DNA from: Clostridium sp. M62/1
Lineage (GTDB): Bacteria; Bacillota; Clostridia; Lachnospirales; Lachnospiraceae
Assembly: GCF_020736365.1 (NCBI RefSeq)
Contig: NZ_CP085988.1
Span: forward strand, 2,982,001 to 3,046,000
Direction: 5' to 3'
DNA: 64,000 nt
Shown here: positions 1-9,900 of the stretch, in pieces
Layout of the letters: each line of letters begins with the position of its first letter
Position numbering within the stretch: position 1 is the stretch's first letter
Notes under the pieces: model-generated
Told to the model about the DNA's origin: nothing
The model's input: the letters and a program-made list of their open reading frames with translations, nothing else
Database searches by the model: none
Position numbers and translations under genes: made by a program

Positions 1-3000
1 TGCACACCCTGCATGGCCCGGGCGCTACGGTAGACAGCCCCTGCCCCGTTTTCTTCCGTGCTCCCGGCCTCATGCTCAAACCGGATGCTGCCAGCTTTTC
101 CGGCCTGCTCTGAGATGGAGCCGTAGCTGTATCGGGCTTCTATTGCATCATCTTCATACGGTTTTCCATTCTCTGCCGTCTGACCTTTATTTCCGTCGTC
201 TGCAAAATAGTGGCTGTTTTCATTGGCCCCCTCCTCTTTTGTCAGATTTCTCCCTCCTGCTTTATGAACCGGATGATAGTAGTCCTTCAGGGGATCGTAT
301 TCCTCCTGGGTGATGGAAAAGCCTTTATACTCATAACTTTCTCCGCCATAGGAAATCGCTCCTGTCAGCTTATCCGGCTCCAAACCATACTTATACACCT
401 CGAAATCCCCATCGTGGCTGTGGGCGTGGATTACATACTCCCTCTGGTCGGAAGCGTTCTTATCCCACTCCTCCCCAAACCGGATCAGATAATTTTCTTC
501 AGCAGCCTGAGCGTCCAGAGACTGATCCGCATCATACCGGTATGCATGGCTTAGTTCAGCCGCCGGTTCATGGCTGGTTCCCGGCTCATAGACACTGGGG
601 ACCTGGATCTCCTTTGGCCCATCCATCTGGTAGTGTTTATTTGCCAGTTCTTTCGTCGGCTGCTGCTCCGCGATCACATAAGTCCCGTAGGGAAGATAGG
701 CGGACAGGCCATAGCAGTATTCTGCTCCATTCCCCTCTGCCTCCCTGTCTGCGCATACTGTTGTGGGATCTTTGTCCTCCCCTCCGCCTTCCTCTCCGTC
801 CCAGCAAACAGCGTACAGCTCATCCAGATCATACAGGAAGAAGGGTTTAAGGTAGTCGTATGCTTTAGAAAGGGCTGCGTTCAGGGCTTCGTCATAGAGC
901 ATTTCTGAAGAAAGGTTTTCTGCTTCTTCCTTCTTTGCTTCATCCTCCTCTTCCCCGTTGTCCTTTAACAGCTTTGCCGCTTCATCGTCCAGATACCAGG
1001 TAATGGCAAACTGACGCACCATGTCAGAGGCTCTGGCGTTATTTTCTGCATACTCTGTCCGTTTTGCTGCATTTCCAAGAGGCTTCCATGAGGTGTAGGT
1101 CTGATGCTTCTCATCCCATTTGTCCGTATTGGCCACCCGGACAGCGTCAAAGAACTTGTCATAGTTGTAGACCTGGATGGTCACCGGCTCCTTCCCGCTC
1201 TTTTCCTGCCGTTCCTCTGTCTCCAGAAGCCGGGTATACCCTTTGTTGGCTTCTCTGCGGATCTGAGGAGTTTTCCCGGTGTTGATATTTTGGCCCCGGT
1301 AGCTGTAAAGGGAAGCATTGACCAGAACACCGATGCCTCCCGGGGCAATAGAAGTATCAAAGGGAATTCTCCGGGCCGCGTTTTGATCTGCCGTTTCCGG
1401 ATCCTGATAGGAGGAGAGAATATTGTTTCCGCTGATGCTGGTCAGGGTGGAGGCGGTGTCGTGAAGAGCCTTTGTAAACAGCTTCGGCACGTTGATTTTT
1501 ATAGGGTTCTGCCCGTTTTTCCCATTTTCCCGCCGCCTGTTTTCTGATTCCTGAAGCAGAGTTTCCGGGTATGCAAAGTCAAGCAGTTCCTCATAGGAAA
1601 TCTCATTTCCATTCCGATCCATCCACACAACCGTTCCGTCCTCTGCCCGGTAAAGCCGCTCCAGGTTACTCTTCAGATATGCCTTGAAGCGGAAATTTTT
1701 CTCCCTGGCAGTTTCTGGATAGTCATAGGTATTGTTCCCATAGCTTCCGTCCCGATTGGTGTGGATATCCTTCACCACTTTGATGCGCTGGCGGATGGGG
1801 CGTTCATAGACCTGGGCCGGGAGACTTCTTGTCCCTCCGTCCGCATATATCTGCTTCTGCCCAGGATATGTCAGGGAGACTGGAATCGTATATGCATCCT
1901 CCCCTGTCAGTTTCTGGTTTCGGCAGTCCAGATATGCCTTGGCTCTGGCCTTCTTTGCATGGATATAGTAGCTGGCGCTGCCCATAGGAGAACCCGCCGA
2001 AAAACCGCCCATCAGCTCATGGTTTAGCTTCTTTGCATCCTCCTCTGAGAGAATCACCTGTGTTTCCTTCAGTACTGCCTTGAAGGAGATGGTCTGATCT
2101 ATTCCGTCATTGGTATGGGACACTCCAAAGGCGTCGGTATAGGCCGCCTCCACCGGAATGATATACGTTCCATCCTCACGGCGCTCAGACGGAATCTTCT
2201 GCCATTTCACCTCTTCTGCTTCCTGGATTTCTGTTTTCATAATCTCCCGGTACTCGCAGGCCTGGATCAGGTTTCCATTAGGATCCCTCACCAGCTCCCC
2301 GGTCTTATAATAGACATTTTCCTGCCTCGTCCTTGACCTAAGATTCCCCTCTGCGTCAGCGACCGCATCTGTCACCAGGGTAGCCGATGCCAGAACGGAA
2401 GAACCTGCAGCCTGCTCTGAGTAATCCTCATAAGTTCCAAAGGCCCCATAATCCGGATTGTTGGAATAGACTGCATAGATCCGGCGGGGCGGCCTGGAAG
2501 TGTCTGCCGGCAGATAATCCACAGCGCGGCAGATGATACTGTCTGTTACGGCGTCGCTTCCCAGCACCATAAAGTGATCCGGATTTCCGTCCACACTGGC
2601 ATAGACGGTAAACCGGTAGTGTTCCCTGTCCTCCTCCACAGCGTCAATTCCTCCGTAGCTGTAGTACGGATGGCTGTCGTAATAGTCTAGCACCGAGAGA
2701 ATGGCATCCCCCACAGTCAGAGCAGTTCCGTCCTCCTTCGTCTTTTCTATCAGAAGCGTCTGTACCGGCGAACCGTAAACTGTATAGGCCGCAGGGTTTC
2801 CCGGCTCCACGCCGGACAGACCGAAGCTGTCAGTCTCTCCCTCTCTGACACCCCTGTCAAACACACCCTCCCGGATACTGGAGTAGCCGTACCTGCCTCC
2901 TTTAAGCCGGCTCCGGGGTGTGGACTTCCCGTTCCTTCTGAGAGCCTTTTCCACCTTCCCCTTAACGAACGGAAGAGCGGCTGTTTTAAAAGGTTTTGCC

Positions 3001-6000
3001 AACTCTGCCTGGATCTCTTCCTCTGTCATGCCCTCCTCTGCCTGACGGATGGCTTCGTCTGCCGCCCCTTCCTCCAGCCTCCGCACAGAAACCTGGCGGA
3101 TGTCATGGGCTTCGACGTTCATTGGAACCTCCCTTGTCATAAGGCTTCCGTCCTCATTATATTTCAGATACTGGTAATCGTGCTCAGCAGTCAGGTACCT
3201 GGGGGTTCCATCTGGATTCGTTAAGAGTATCTTCTCATAGTCTCCGGTTCCCACCGTAACCTCCACCTGCTTTGTGCCAATCTCTTTCCTGTATATCTGA
3301 ACCCCTTCCGGGAGATTAGACAGGAGCAGGTCATACCTCTGATTTTCTGTATCTCTGGAGCGGGCAGAGAAATACAGCTCGTTTGGCCCGGCTCCTTCCC
3401 CGTCCCCGGAGGTCTGCTCCTCTGCATACATTGGCTCAGAAATCACCGCCCAGCCTTTCCCTCCCTCCGGCGCCTCTGCTCTCAGATCCTGCCCCCGGTT
3501 CGTCAGATTATGGCTCTTATTTCCCACAGACAGCTCATAGCCCTCAGAACGGGACAGCTCTTTAATATAGTAGTCTCCCAGAAGAAGGGGACGGCCGATC
3601 CAGCAATTCCCGTTTTTTGTCTCATTGTCCCGGTATACGCGCTCATAGACTCCATCTTCTCTGTAGTCATCGCAGGATATATCGGCCACGTACAGGTTTT
3701 CCGGTGCCTCATTGGCCCATCCGTCCGAAGTCTCCGCGATCCTTCCTGTTTCATAATCGTAAGTGCGGCCCGGTGCCTCCGTATTGACCAGAAAAGAGGC
3801 ATCGCCATTTCGATCCGTGGCTGCCACAGCCACCAGGTTATTAGCCCTGTAGACGGTTCCCGTCTTTCCGTCCGGATGAACGATATCCTCTGCTGCAAAC
3901 AGACCGTATATGGCTCCTTCCAGTGTGGTGTCTCCCTGGGTCTCGCCATAGGCGTCAAAAGCCTCAGACTCTCCGGCGGCCAGATCCAGGTCTTTTTTGT
4001 TGATGTGAAATTCTGCCTCCGTCCGGTGGTCGTAAATCCGCCAGGCATTGCCCTCTCCGTCCTTATCGCTGCAGTGACTGTAGTTGTCATCCGGCCCCGG
4101 CTCCGCCTGGGAACCTATGCTGTCTGAGGTCAGAGCCTCCTCATAGGCAGACGGGAAGAGGCTGACGCCCTCCCTTCCTGTTTCCCCCTCTTCTCTGTCA
4201 AGAGGAGACCGGAAGGCAGAGTTGTGCCTGCTCCACCGGAAAACTGCATTCGATGTGGTTGCCGGGTATGTACGCTTTTTCTGTCTTATCTCTTTTTTAT
4301 CCCCGTCTTCCGATTCTGACCGGTCTGTGCAATCTGCCCCGGACGGTGTCGCCAGACGGAAACCTGCCTGAACGAGAAGCGGAGGGCGGGAGGAAATCTC
4401 CGCTTTGGAATTTTCCTCTGTTTCCTTTTCAGGCTCCTCTGACTTCTCTTCCTCTGTTTCCGGCTCTGCCGAATCCTCCTGTTTCTCCTGTTCAGAATAG
4501 CCGTTCTCCTGTTCTCCCTTTTCCTCTTCTGCCTCTTCAGACAGCTGTCCTTCTGCTTCTGCTTCTGATTTTTCCTTTTCAGGCGTCTGTTCTTTTGTTT
4601 CTTCCTCCTCTTCCATTTCTTCTGTCTCCTCCTGCTCGTCTTCCTCTGAAAAGAAATAGGAAAGGATCTCCTGGCTGATTTCTTTGATTTTCTGGAATAA
4701 AACGGGCTGCTCTTCGGTTTCCCCGCCAGTCTCTTCCCCGCCTGTATTTACTGACTGCCCTTTCTGCTGCCCCTTCACCGCTTTTTCCGGCAGGGCAGCA
4801 CTGCCGCGGGCAGACTCAGACTCCAGCGCTTCATGATCGCTGTATTCCCCGGAAAAAGACGCATTGGCTCCATTTTCCGAAGCGTCCGTTGTAATAATCT
4901 CAATGGGCAGATCATCTGAGTGAATGTCATGGCGAATATAGCCGTCCTTTGCCTGGAACTCAGTCAGTGCATAGCTGTATTTCAGAGAAATAAACTTCTC
5001 ATAGGTATCCAGCATGTCCTGATAGCAGCCGGATTTCTCATAGGCCGTATCCGCAGACGGCTCCTCTGAAGAGCCGCCGTCCGGTGTGGTTCCCTCCTCT
5101 CCTCCGGAACCTGCAATATTCTCGATTTCCTCCCGGCTGACTTCCTCTGTAAGCCAGTGGAAATGAACTCCCTCGAAATCGCCTCCTGCCTTTTCCTCAC
5201 AGTCGGCCACGGTGTCAAGCCACTTTTTCGCCGCAGCCTGGTTGGCGGCCTTCGCTGCAGCAATGGCCTCTGAATTAAGTGTTTCCCCTGATTCCTCATC
5301 TTCCTCCGGCTCCGGCACCGCCGCAAATGAAGGAGCCGGGTGTCCGTCGCAGAAGGTCTTGTCATAGTGATAGCCGTGGGTGACTGTCTTTGCCGCATAA
5401 CCGTCCTCCCCGGTTACAATGGTTCCAATCTGCCGGAATCCATCCCAGATCACCGGATCATCCATGTGGAAGCTGGCATATGGCTCCCCTCCCTCATAGA
5501 TATGCACCGGACCATCCTTTTCCCTGTCAATCTTGCCCAGATCGTCAAAGCGTTCATACAGAACAAAGCGGGCTCCCTCCAAAGGCTTCCCGGTTTCATG
5601 ATCGTATTTATACATCTGGACATTATAGGTGGATGTAAAATCCTCGGCGTGACGGAACACGTTAAATGTCAGATCTGCCCCTCCCTGGGAGGGAACCGGA
5701 TCACTTCCCAAAACCGCGTAAAACTCCGTTTGAGGCATATCCAAATCCAGCCAGACCATGCGCTGGTGGATCTCCGTCGGGCTGACTGCCGGCGTGCCGC
5801 CTGTATGGGTTCCAGAACATCTGACACACTCCCAGAGCTGGAGGCAGTGTTCGAATAACTCCCTCTCTGATGCATATCCCCCACCAGTTGCGGCATAATC
5901 TGTTCCGCTTACTGCAAACTTGATCAGCACCTTTGGCGGCCTGGGATTTGGATTATAAAAGGTAATGCCTGTATCTGTCTTACTGTAGGTCCATCCATCC

Positions 6001-6743
6001 GGAGGTACATCTGTAAAGGTTGCGCCACTGTCACTGGAAAACTGAATGGGAACTGACGCAATAAAATCTGCATCTGCCCCGCTCTCATCGAAATGGATGG
6101 TAAAATCAGAACGGCTGATCTGGTAAGCAGATGACTCGGAAGTGCTGCCTGCAATCACATCGGGAATCTTTTTTCCGCTCTGGGTTGTTCCTCTTCCGCC
6201 TCCAATCAGGCCTGCCATTTTCAGATAGTCCTCTGTATTTGCCGCCGCAGTATCCAGCCAGGGGTACTTTGCCCGGACGTCAGAACGATAGATGAGGGCT
6301 TTTAAATCCTCTTCCGTAATTAAATTGCTGATCCCCTCTTTCCCCTGTTTCAAGGCCTCTGCATTTATATTTTTAACGGCAGAAGCGGCTTCAGGAATCC
6401 CCAGCGATGCCTGAAGCGTCAGAATTCCCCAGAATATATACTCCTGCTCTTTCTCTGACAGTGAAATTCTCATGCTGCTCACAGAATGCTTTTGGTATTG
6501 ATCTCCGTCATCTGCTATGCCCCAGATCGCAAGCCCGCCCTTATCGATGCAGTAGAGCCTATGATCCCCTCCGAAATCGCCATGGGCGGTCGTCAGAGTT
6601 ACCAGATTATCATTTTCTGCTGCTTCCAACTGCAAAGGCGGCAAATATGGCAAGAAAACCATAAGCGCCAGTACAGCCGACAAAAGCAGTGATATTGTTT
6701 TTTTATTTTTTCCTCTGAAAAAATCCAAATGAAACGTTCCCAC
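1..6743 (-). CDS. Giant SpaA/Cna-B-type surface protein (partial, 3' end beyond the window)
   Basis: Open without a stop from a GTG at 6743 to the left window edge, so at least 2247 residues. The GTG follows an AAGGAGG site with a 6-nt gap; the alternative internal ATG would cut the signal peptide in half. A signal peptide is visible (charged start with RGKNKK, hydrophobic core LLLSAVLALMVFL, likely cut after LEA, about residue 42). SpaA-like prealbumin-fold units are recognisable by start and end motifs: YNVQMYKYDHETGKPLEGAR near residue 375, LEGAIYGLFAAED near 935 closing with GDYYIKELSRSEGYELS, a long one starting near 1655 and ending LPYGTYVIAEQQP near 2020, and a further start FEVYKYGLEPDKLTGAI near 2110. 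Between the first two is a Glu-rich linker (about 690-785). Related SpaA domains form Lys-Asn isopeptide bonds in pilins and adhesins; wall anchoring is inferred, because the C-terminus with any sortase signal is outside the window. Probably the last gene of the operon starting at 13780. Confidence 0.85.
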   Translation of the reverse strand, partial: MGTFHLDFFRGKNKKTISLLLSAVLALMVFLPYLPPLQLEAAENDNLVTLTTAHGDFGGDHRLYCIDKGGLAIWGIADDGDQYQKHSVSSMRISLSEKEQEYIFWGILTLQASLGIPEAASAVKNINAEALKQGKEGISNLITEEDLKALIYRSDVRAKYPWLDTAAANTEDYLKMAGLIGGGRGTTQSGKKIPDVIAGSTSESSAYQISRSDFTIHFDESGADADFIASVPIQFSSDSGATFTDVPPDGWTYSKTDTGITFYNPNPRPPKVLIKFAVSGTDYAATGGGYASERELFEHCLQLWECVRCSGTHTGGTPAVSPTEIHQRMVWLDLDMPQTEFYAVLGSDPVPSQGGADLTFNVFRHAEDFTSTYNVQMYKYDHETGKPLEGARFVLYERFDDLGKIDREKDGPVHIYEGGEPYASFHMDDPVIWDGFRQIGTIVTGEDGYAAKTVTHGYHYDKTFCDGHPAPSFAAVPEPEEDEESGETLNSEAIAAAKAANQAAAKKWLDTVADCEEKAGGDFEGVHFHWLTEEVSREEIENIAGSGGEEGTTPDGGSSEEPSADTAYEKSGCYQDMLDTYEKFISLKYSYALTEFQAKDGYIRHDIHSDDLPIEIITTDASENGANASFSGEYSDHEALESESARGSAALPEKAVKGQQKGQSVNTGGEETGGETEEQPVLFQKIKEISQEILSYFFSEEDEQEETEEMEEEEETKEQTPEKEKSEAEAEGQLSEEAEEEKGEQENGYSEQEKQEDSAEPETEEEKSEEPEKETEENSKAEISSRPPLLVQAGFRLATPSGADCTDRSESEDGDKKEIRQKKRTYPATTSNAVFRWSRHNSAFRSPLDREEGETGREGVSLFPSAYEEALTSDSIGSQAEPGPDDNYSHCSDKDGEGNAWRIYDHRTEAEFHINKKDLDLAAGESEAFDAYGETQGDTTLEGAIYGLFAAEDIVHPDGKTGTVYRANNLVAVAATDRNGDASFLVNTEAPGRTYDYETGRIAETSDGWANEAPENLYVADISCDDYREDGVYERVYRDNETKNGNCWIGRPLLLGDYYIKELSRSEGYELSVGNKSHNLTNRGQDLRAEAPEGGKGWAVISEPMYAEEQTSGDGEGAGPNELYFSARSRDTENQRYDLLLSNLPEGVQIYRKEIGTKQVEVTVGTGDYEKILLTNPDGTPRYLTAEHDYQYLKYNEDGSLMTREVPMNVEAHDIRQVSVRRLEEGAADEAIRQAEEGMTEEEIQAELAKPFKTAALPFVKGKVEKALRRNGKSTPRSRLKGGRYGYSSIREGVFDRGVREGETDSFGLSGVEPGNPAAYTVYGSPVQTLLIEKTKEDGTALTVGDAILSVLDYYDSHPYYSYGGIDAVEEDREHYRFTVYASVDGNPDHFMVLGSDAVTDSIICRAVDYLPADTSRPPRRIYAVYSNNPDYGAFGTYEDYSEQAAGSSVLASATLVTDAVADAEGNLRSRTRQENVYYKTGELVRDPNGNLIQACEYREIMKTEIQEAEEVKWQKIPSERREDGTYIIPVEAAYTDAFGVSHTNDGIDQTISFKAVLKETQVILSEEDAKKLNHELMGGFSAGSPMGSASYYIHAKKARAKAYLDCRNQKLTGEDAYTIPVSLTYPGQKQIYADGGTRSLPAQVYERPIRQRIKVVKDIHTNRDGSYGNNTYDYPETAREKNFRFKAYLKSNLERLYRAEDGTVVWMDRNGNEISYEELLDFAYPETLLQESENRRRENGKNGQNPIKINVPKLFTKALHDTASTLTSISGNNILSSYQDPETADQNAARRIPFDTSIAPGGIGVLVNASLYSYRGQNINTGKTPQIRREANKGYTRLLETEERQEKSGKEPVTIQVYNYDKFFDAVRVANTDKWDEKHQTYTSWKPLGNAAKRTEYAENNARASDMVRQFAITWYLDDEAAKLLKDNGEEEDEAKKEEAENLSSEMLYDEALNAALSKAYDYLKPFFLYDLDELYAVCWDGEEGGGEDKDPTTVCADREAEGNGAEYCYGLSAYLPYGTYVIAEQQPTKELANKHYQMDGPKEIQVPSVYEPGTSHEPAAELSHAYRYDADQSLDAQAAEENYLIRFGEEWDKNASDQREYVIHAHSHDGDFEVYKYGLEPDKLTGAISYGGESYEYKGFSITQEEYDPLKDYYHPVHKAGGRNLTKEEGANENSHYFADDGNKGQTAENGKPYEDDAIEARYSYGSISEQAGKAGSIRFEHEAGSTEENGAGAVYRSARAMQGV

Positions 6744-6776
6744 TACACCCCTCCTTCTTTGTACCAGAAAACCGCA

Positions 6777-6802
6777 GCCGGCGCTCTCTTCATTACGCCG
6801 GC
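6777..6802 (-). other. GC-rich hairpin between two surface-protein genes
   Basis: GCCGGCG and CGCCGGC arms (6777-6783 and 6796-6802) can form a 7-bp stem, followed on the minus strand by only a short T-run (GGTTTTC). It sits in the 250-nt purine-rich gap between the GLUG-protein gene and the SpaA-protein gene. It may be a weak or partial terminator, or a processing site that sets the ratio of the two products. The rest of the gap shows no ORF and no clear promoter. Confidence 0.35.
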
Positions 6803-6993
6803 TGACGGTCCAGCTCACGTATCCGCTCTCCCTTCTCTCTTTTGCCGCCTGTGCTGTTCTGGCTCTGTCTGTTCCGTTTTCAAGTTTCTCCTGGCTCCTC
6901 CTCTATCTCTTTCCCATCTGAAATCCTTCCCCCTTTTCCTTCTCCACCTTCTTATCTTTTTCTTATTTTTTCTTGTTTTATCTTATCTTGTCC

Positions 6994-9900
6994 CTATCTT
7001 TCCCTTTCTTCACCTGCCGGCTCCGCCTTCTTTTCTCTTGTCTGAATGATCCCGCCTGCTGTCCATGCGCCGTCCTGATTTACCTCGTATCCATCCGGCG
7101 TCACTGTCCCTTCTGCCATCCGCCCTTTCGTGCCATCGGACTCGGTATGGAAGAAATAACATTCCTCTCTTCTGTCTCCATCCCGATCGATCCACTGCCA
7201 GCCGGTCACCATGCGGCCTCTGCTTCCATCTGAATAGGGCCAGAGGTAGTAGACGCCCCCATCTGTATCTTTAAACCAGCCCGTCATCATATGTCCTGCC
7301 TCATCAAACCGAAACCAATCCACTGTGCTCTGCCCCGGAGCCGCATAGGGATTATAGATATAGGCCCACTCGTTTCTGAAGCTGCGGTTTCCTGATGCAA
7401 ATGTCCAGTATCCGTCTTCCGTATACTCCCAGCTTCCCGAAATACCTTCCGCCGCAGCAGCCGGCCCGGATGCAGAGTCTGCCGGAAGACCCGAAATATC
7501 TCCCAAACCAGAGGGTCCGGATGATGAACCGCCTCCGGACGATGAGCCTCCTTTACCGGAGGAGGAACTTCCTCCAGATGAGGAACTGCCTGAGGAATAC
7601 GTCTGATCATCTACGCGGAATGTCAGCTTTACGCCGATCCGATCGGCCATTGTCCCATCCGGGCTTGAGGCGATAATCTCCGCGCTTGTCTCCGCTGCCG
7701 GCGGGTATTTTTTCAGAGCTTCCCTGATCCATTCTGCACTCACTGAACCATCTTCATTTACAGCGGCAGGAACTGCCATCCCTCCCTCTGTCACAGTCAG
7801 AATTGAAGGATCACTGCTGGTCCATACGGGCTTTTTCTGTCCCTGTGCCGTGTAGACTGCGGCTGCAACCTGTTTTCCCTCCGTCCCGCTCCAGGTCAGC
7901 ACAGGATTGGACCGGCGTCCTTTCCTGGTCAGAATAATCTCAAAATCTTCCTTCTCCCGATCTGCTTCTACGGCCTCTGCCTGAAAATGGAGCGCTACCT
8001 GGCAGACTGCAGCCTTTTTTTCGTCCTCTGTCTCTGCCGTGACTGTCACTGTTTTTTCTGCCCGGTATGGAGCCTTCTCCAGCGCTTCCTTGATCCAACC
8101 GGCATCCTCATTGACAGTCAGTGTTCCGTCTTTCACAGATACCGCTTCCGGATCGCTGGAAGTCCACAGGACGGTTTTGTTATACGGCTCATGCTTCCCG
8201 CCTGCCGCAAGCTCAGGAAGTACAGAAGCTCTCAGCGTATCTCTTACCCCGAATCCCGACTTTTCGCGTATTCCGGAACGGATATCCCCTTCAAACGCAT
8301 AGGAGAGGGGATAATCCAGCTGTGTCCGGTCGAGACTGATTCCCTCCGGGTGAATTACTGTCTGATCATCTGTTTTGAACCGGACTGTCACCTGACAGTC
8401 GTCAGTTACCACCCCATGAGTCTGATCCTCTGAGATTGCCGTGACCGTTTCTGTCACGGCTCCGCTTCCAGACAGCTTCAGATATCCTCCGTCTGCAGCC
8501 TTCCTTCCATTGTCTTCATTGACAATGTTCTGAATCCAGGCCGGGTGGTTCTTTCCCTCTGAATCGAAAACTGCCGTCACCTCACAGCTCTGCCCATTCT
8601 GCCCCTGAGGGGTAAGAGAAAGTATTTTTTCTCCTTCTCTGGTCTTCCATGTCACATTTTGGTAAAACGGCTGCGGTGGGTTCAGACTAGCATCCAGAAC
8701 ATACGGCGAATCAGCCACATAGGTTTCCGTGGGATTTTTTCGATCTCCCGTCAGCCTTCTGGTTATATCGAGGGTCAGGCTGGTCTGGTTCAGCGTCAGC
8801 CCTTCCACCCGAAGTGTAGTCTGATCGGAAATCTGGAAAGAAACCTTTATCCGGCAGGTTCCCGTCACTGCCTGGTTGTCAGCGCTCGTTGCCGGGTTTG
8901 TGGACGCCGTCACAACGGCTGAGTCTGTGTATATGGTATTTCTGATCGGCTCCCGGTAGCCGCTGTCTGCCTGGGCCTTCGTCTCTCTGGCCAGAATGGT
9001 TTCAATAAAGTCAGAGTCCATATTCGGAAGCACTCTGGCGTCCTCTTCGGTGTATCCGCCTTCCCACCCGTCAGCAAACTTAACCAGATCCGTGTTGTCA
9101 ATCGACCACAGCACCGTCCGATCAGCCGAAGAGCCCTGTCCATTGTGCTCTGCATGGACTGACACAGGAATTACCTGCACCTGAGAAATATCACTGCCGT
9201 TTATGTATTTTGCTATCAGCGTGCCCTCCTGGTTTCTTACCTCTGTCGTAATATCCGGATTCTTCCTGTCGCCGGAACGGATCTGTCTGATGGAGATCTC
9301 TGTCTCCTTCGGCGTCATGGCCAGCTGTGTCGTCACCTTAACGTACTCTGCATTCAGCTCCGTATTGGCTTCTGGCATCTCAAAGGAGTAGGAGCCGCCG
9401 TTTATGTAGGTCATAGGCTGTCTCTTCCCGTTTTCGTCTGTGTAGGTAGGGGGCTTAACCTTTCCCGGCTCATTCTCATCGTATACCATCTGGTACCTGT
9501 TCCCGGCCTGGTTTTTGGCTGCTGTGGCAACGGTCACCGTACATCCGGGCGCCACGGCGGACGGGTGCTCCTTGTCTATCTGCCTGTAATAGCTGTTGTT
9601 CGTGGAGGAGATGGCCGTCATAACTGCCACATCACTGTCATACGTTCCATTGGCATTTCGGGCATCTATTCTGGGAATGGAGACGAGATAGCCCCTCACC
9701 GGCTCTCCGCTGTTTCCCGGTGCATAGTGATCCAGGTTAAAGGCTCTGTCCTTCCAGAATTCATCCAGGCTCTCCCCCAGCTTCTGTGTGATAATATGCT
9801 GAACCGCATCCTCCAGCTCCTCGTAAAAGAAGCGATCCTTTCCGTCCTCCTCCCTGGTTCCGGCTACCAGACAGTACCTCCTCTGATAGTCTGTAAAGTA

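Noticed and set aside
210..6692. Many plus-strand ORFs of 60-205 residues over the SpaA gene
   Set aside because: The minus strand is open without a stop over the full stretch; these show no ribosome site or domain.
7500..7610. Short tandem-like repeat that might suggest a CRISPR or microsatellite
   Set aside because: It is the codon pattern of the Ser/Gly linker in the GLUG protein; no unique spacers.
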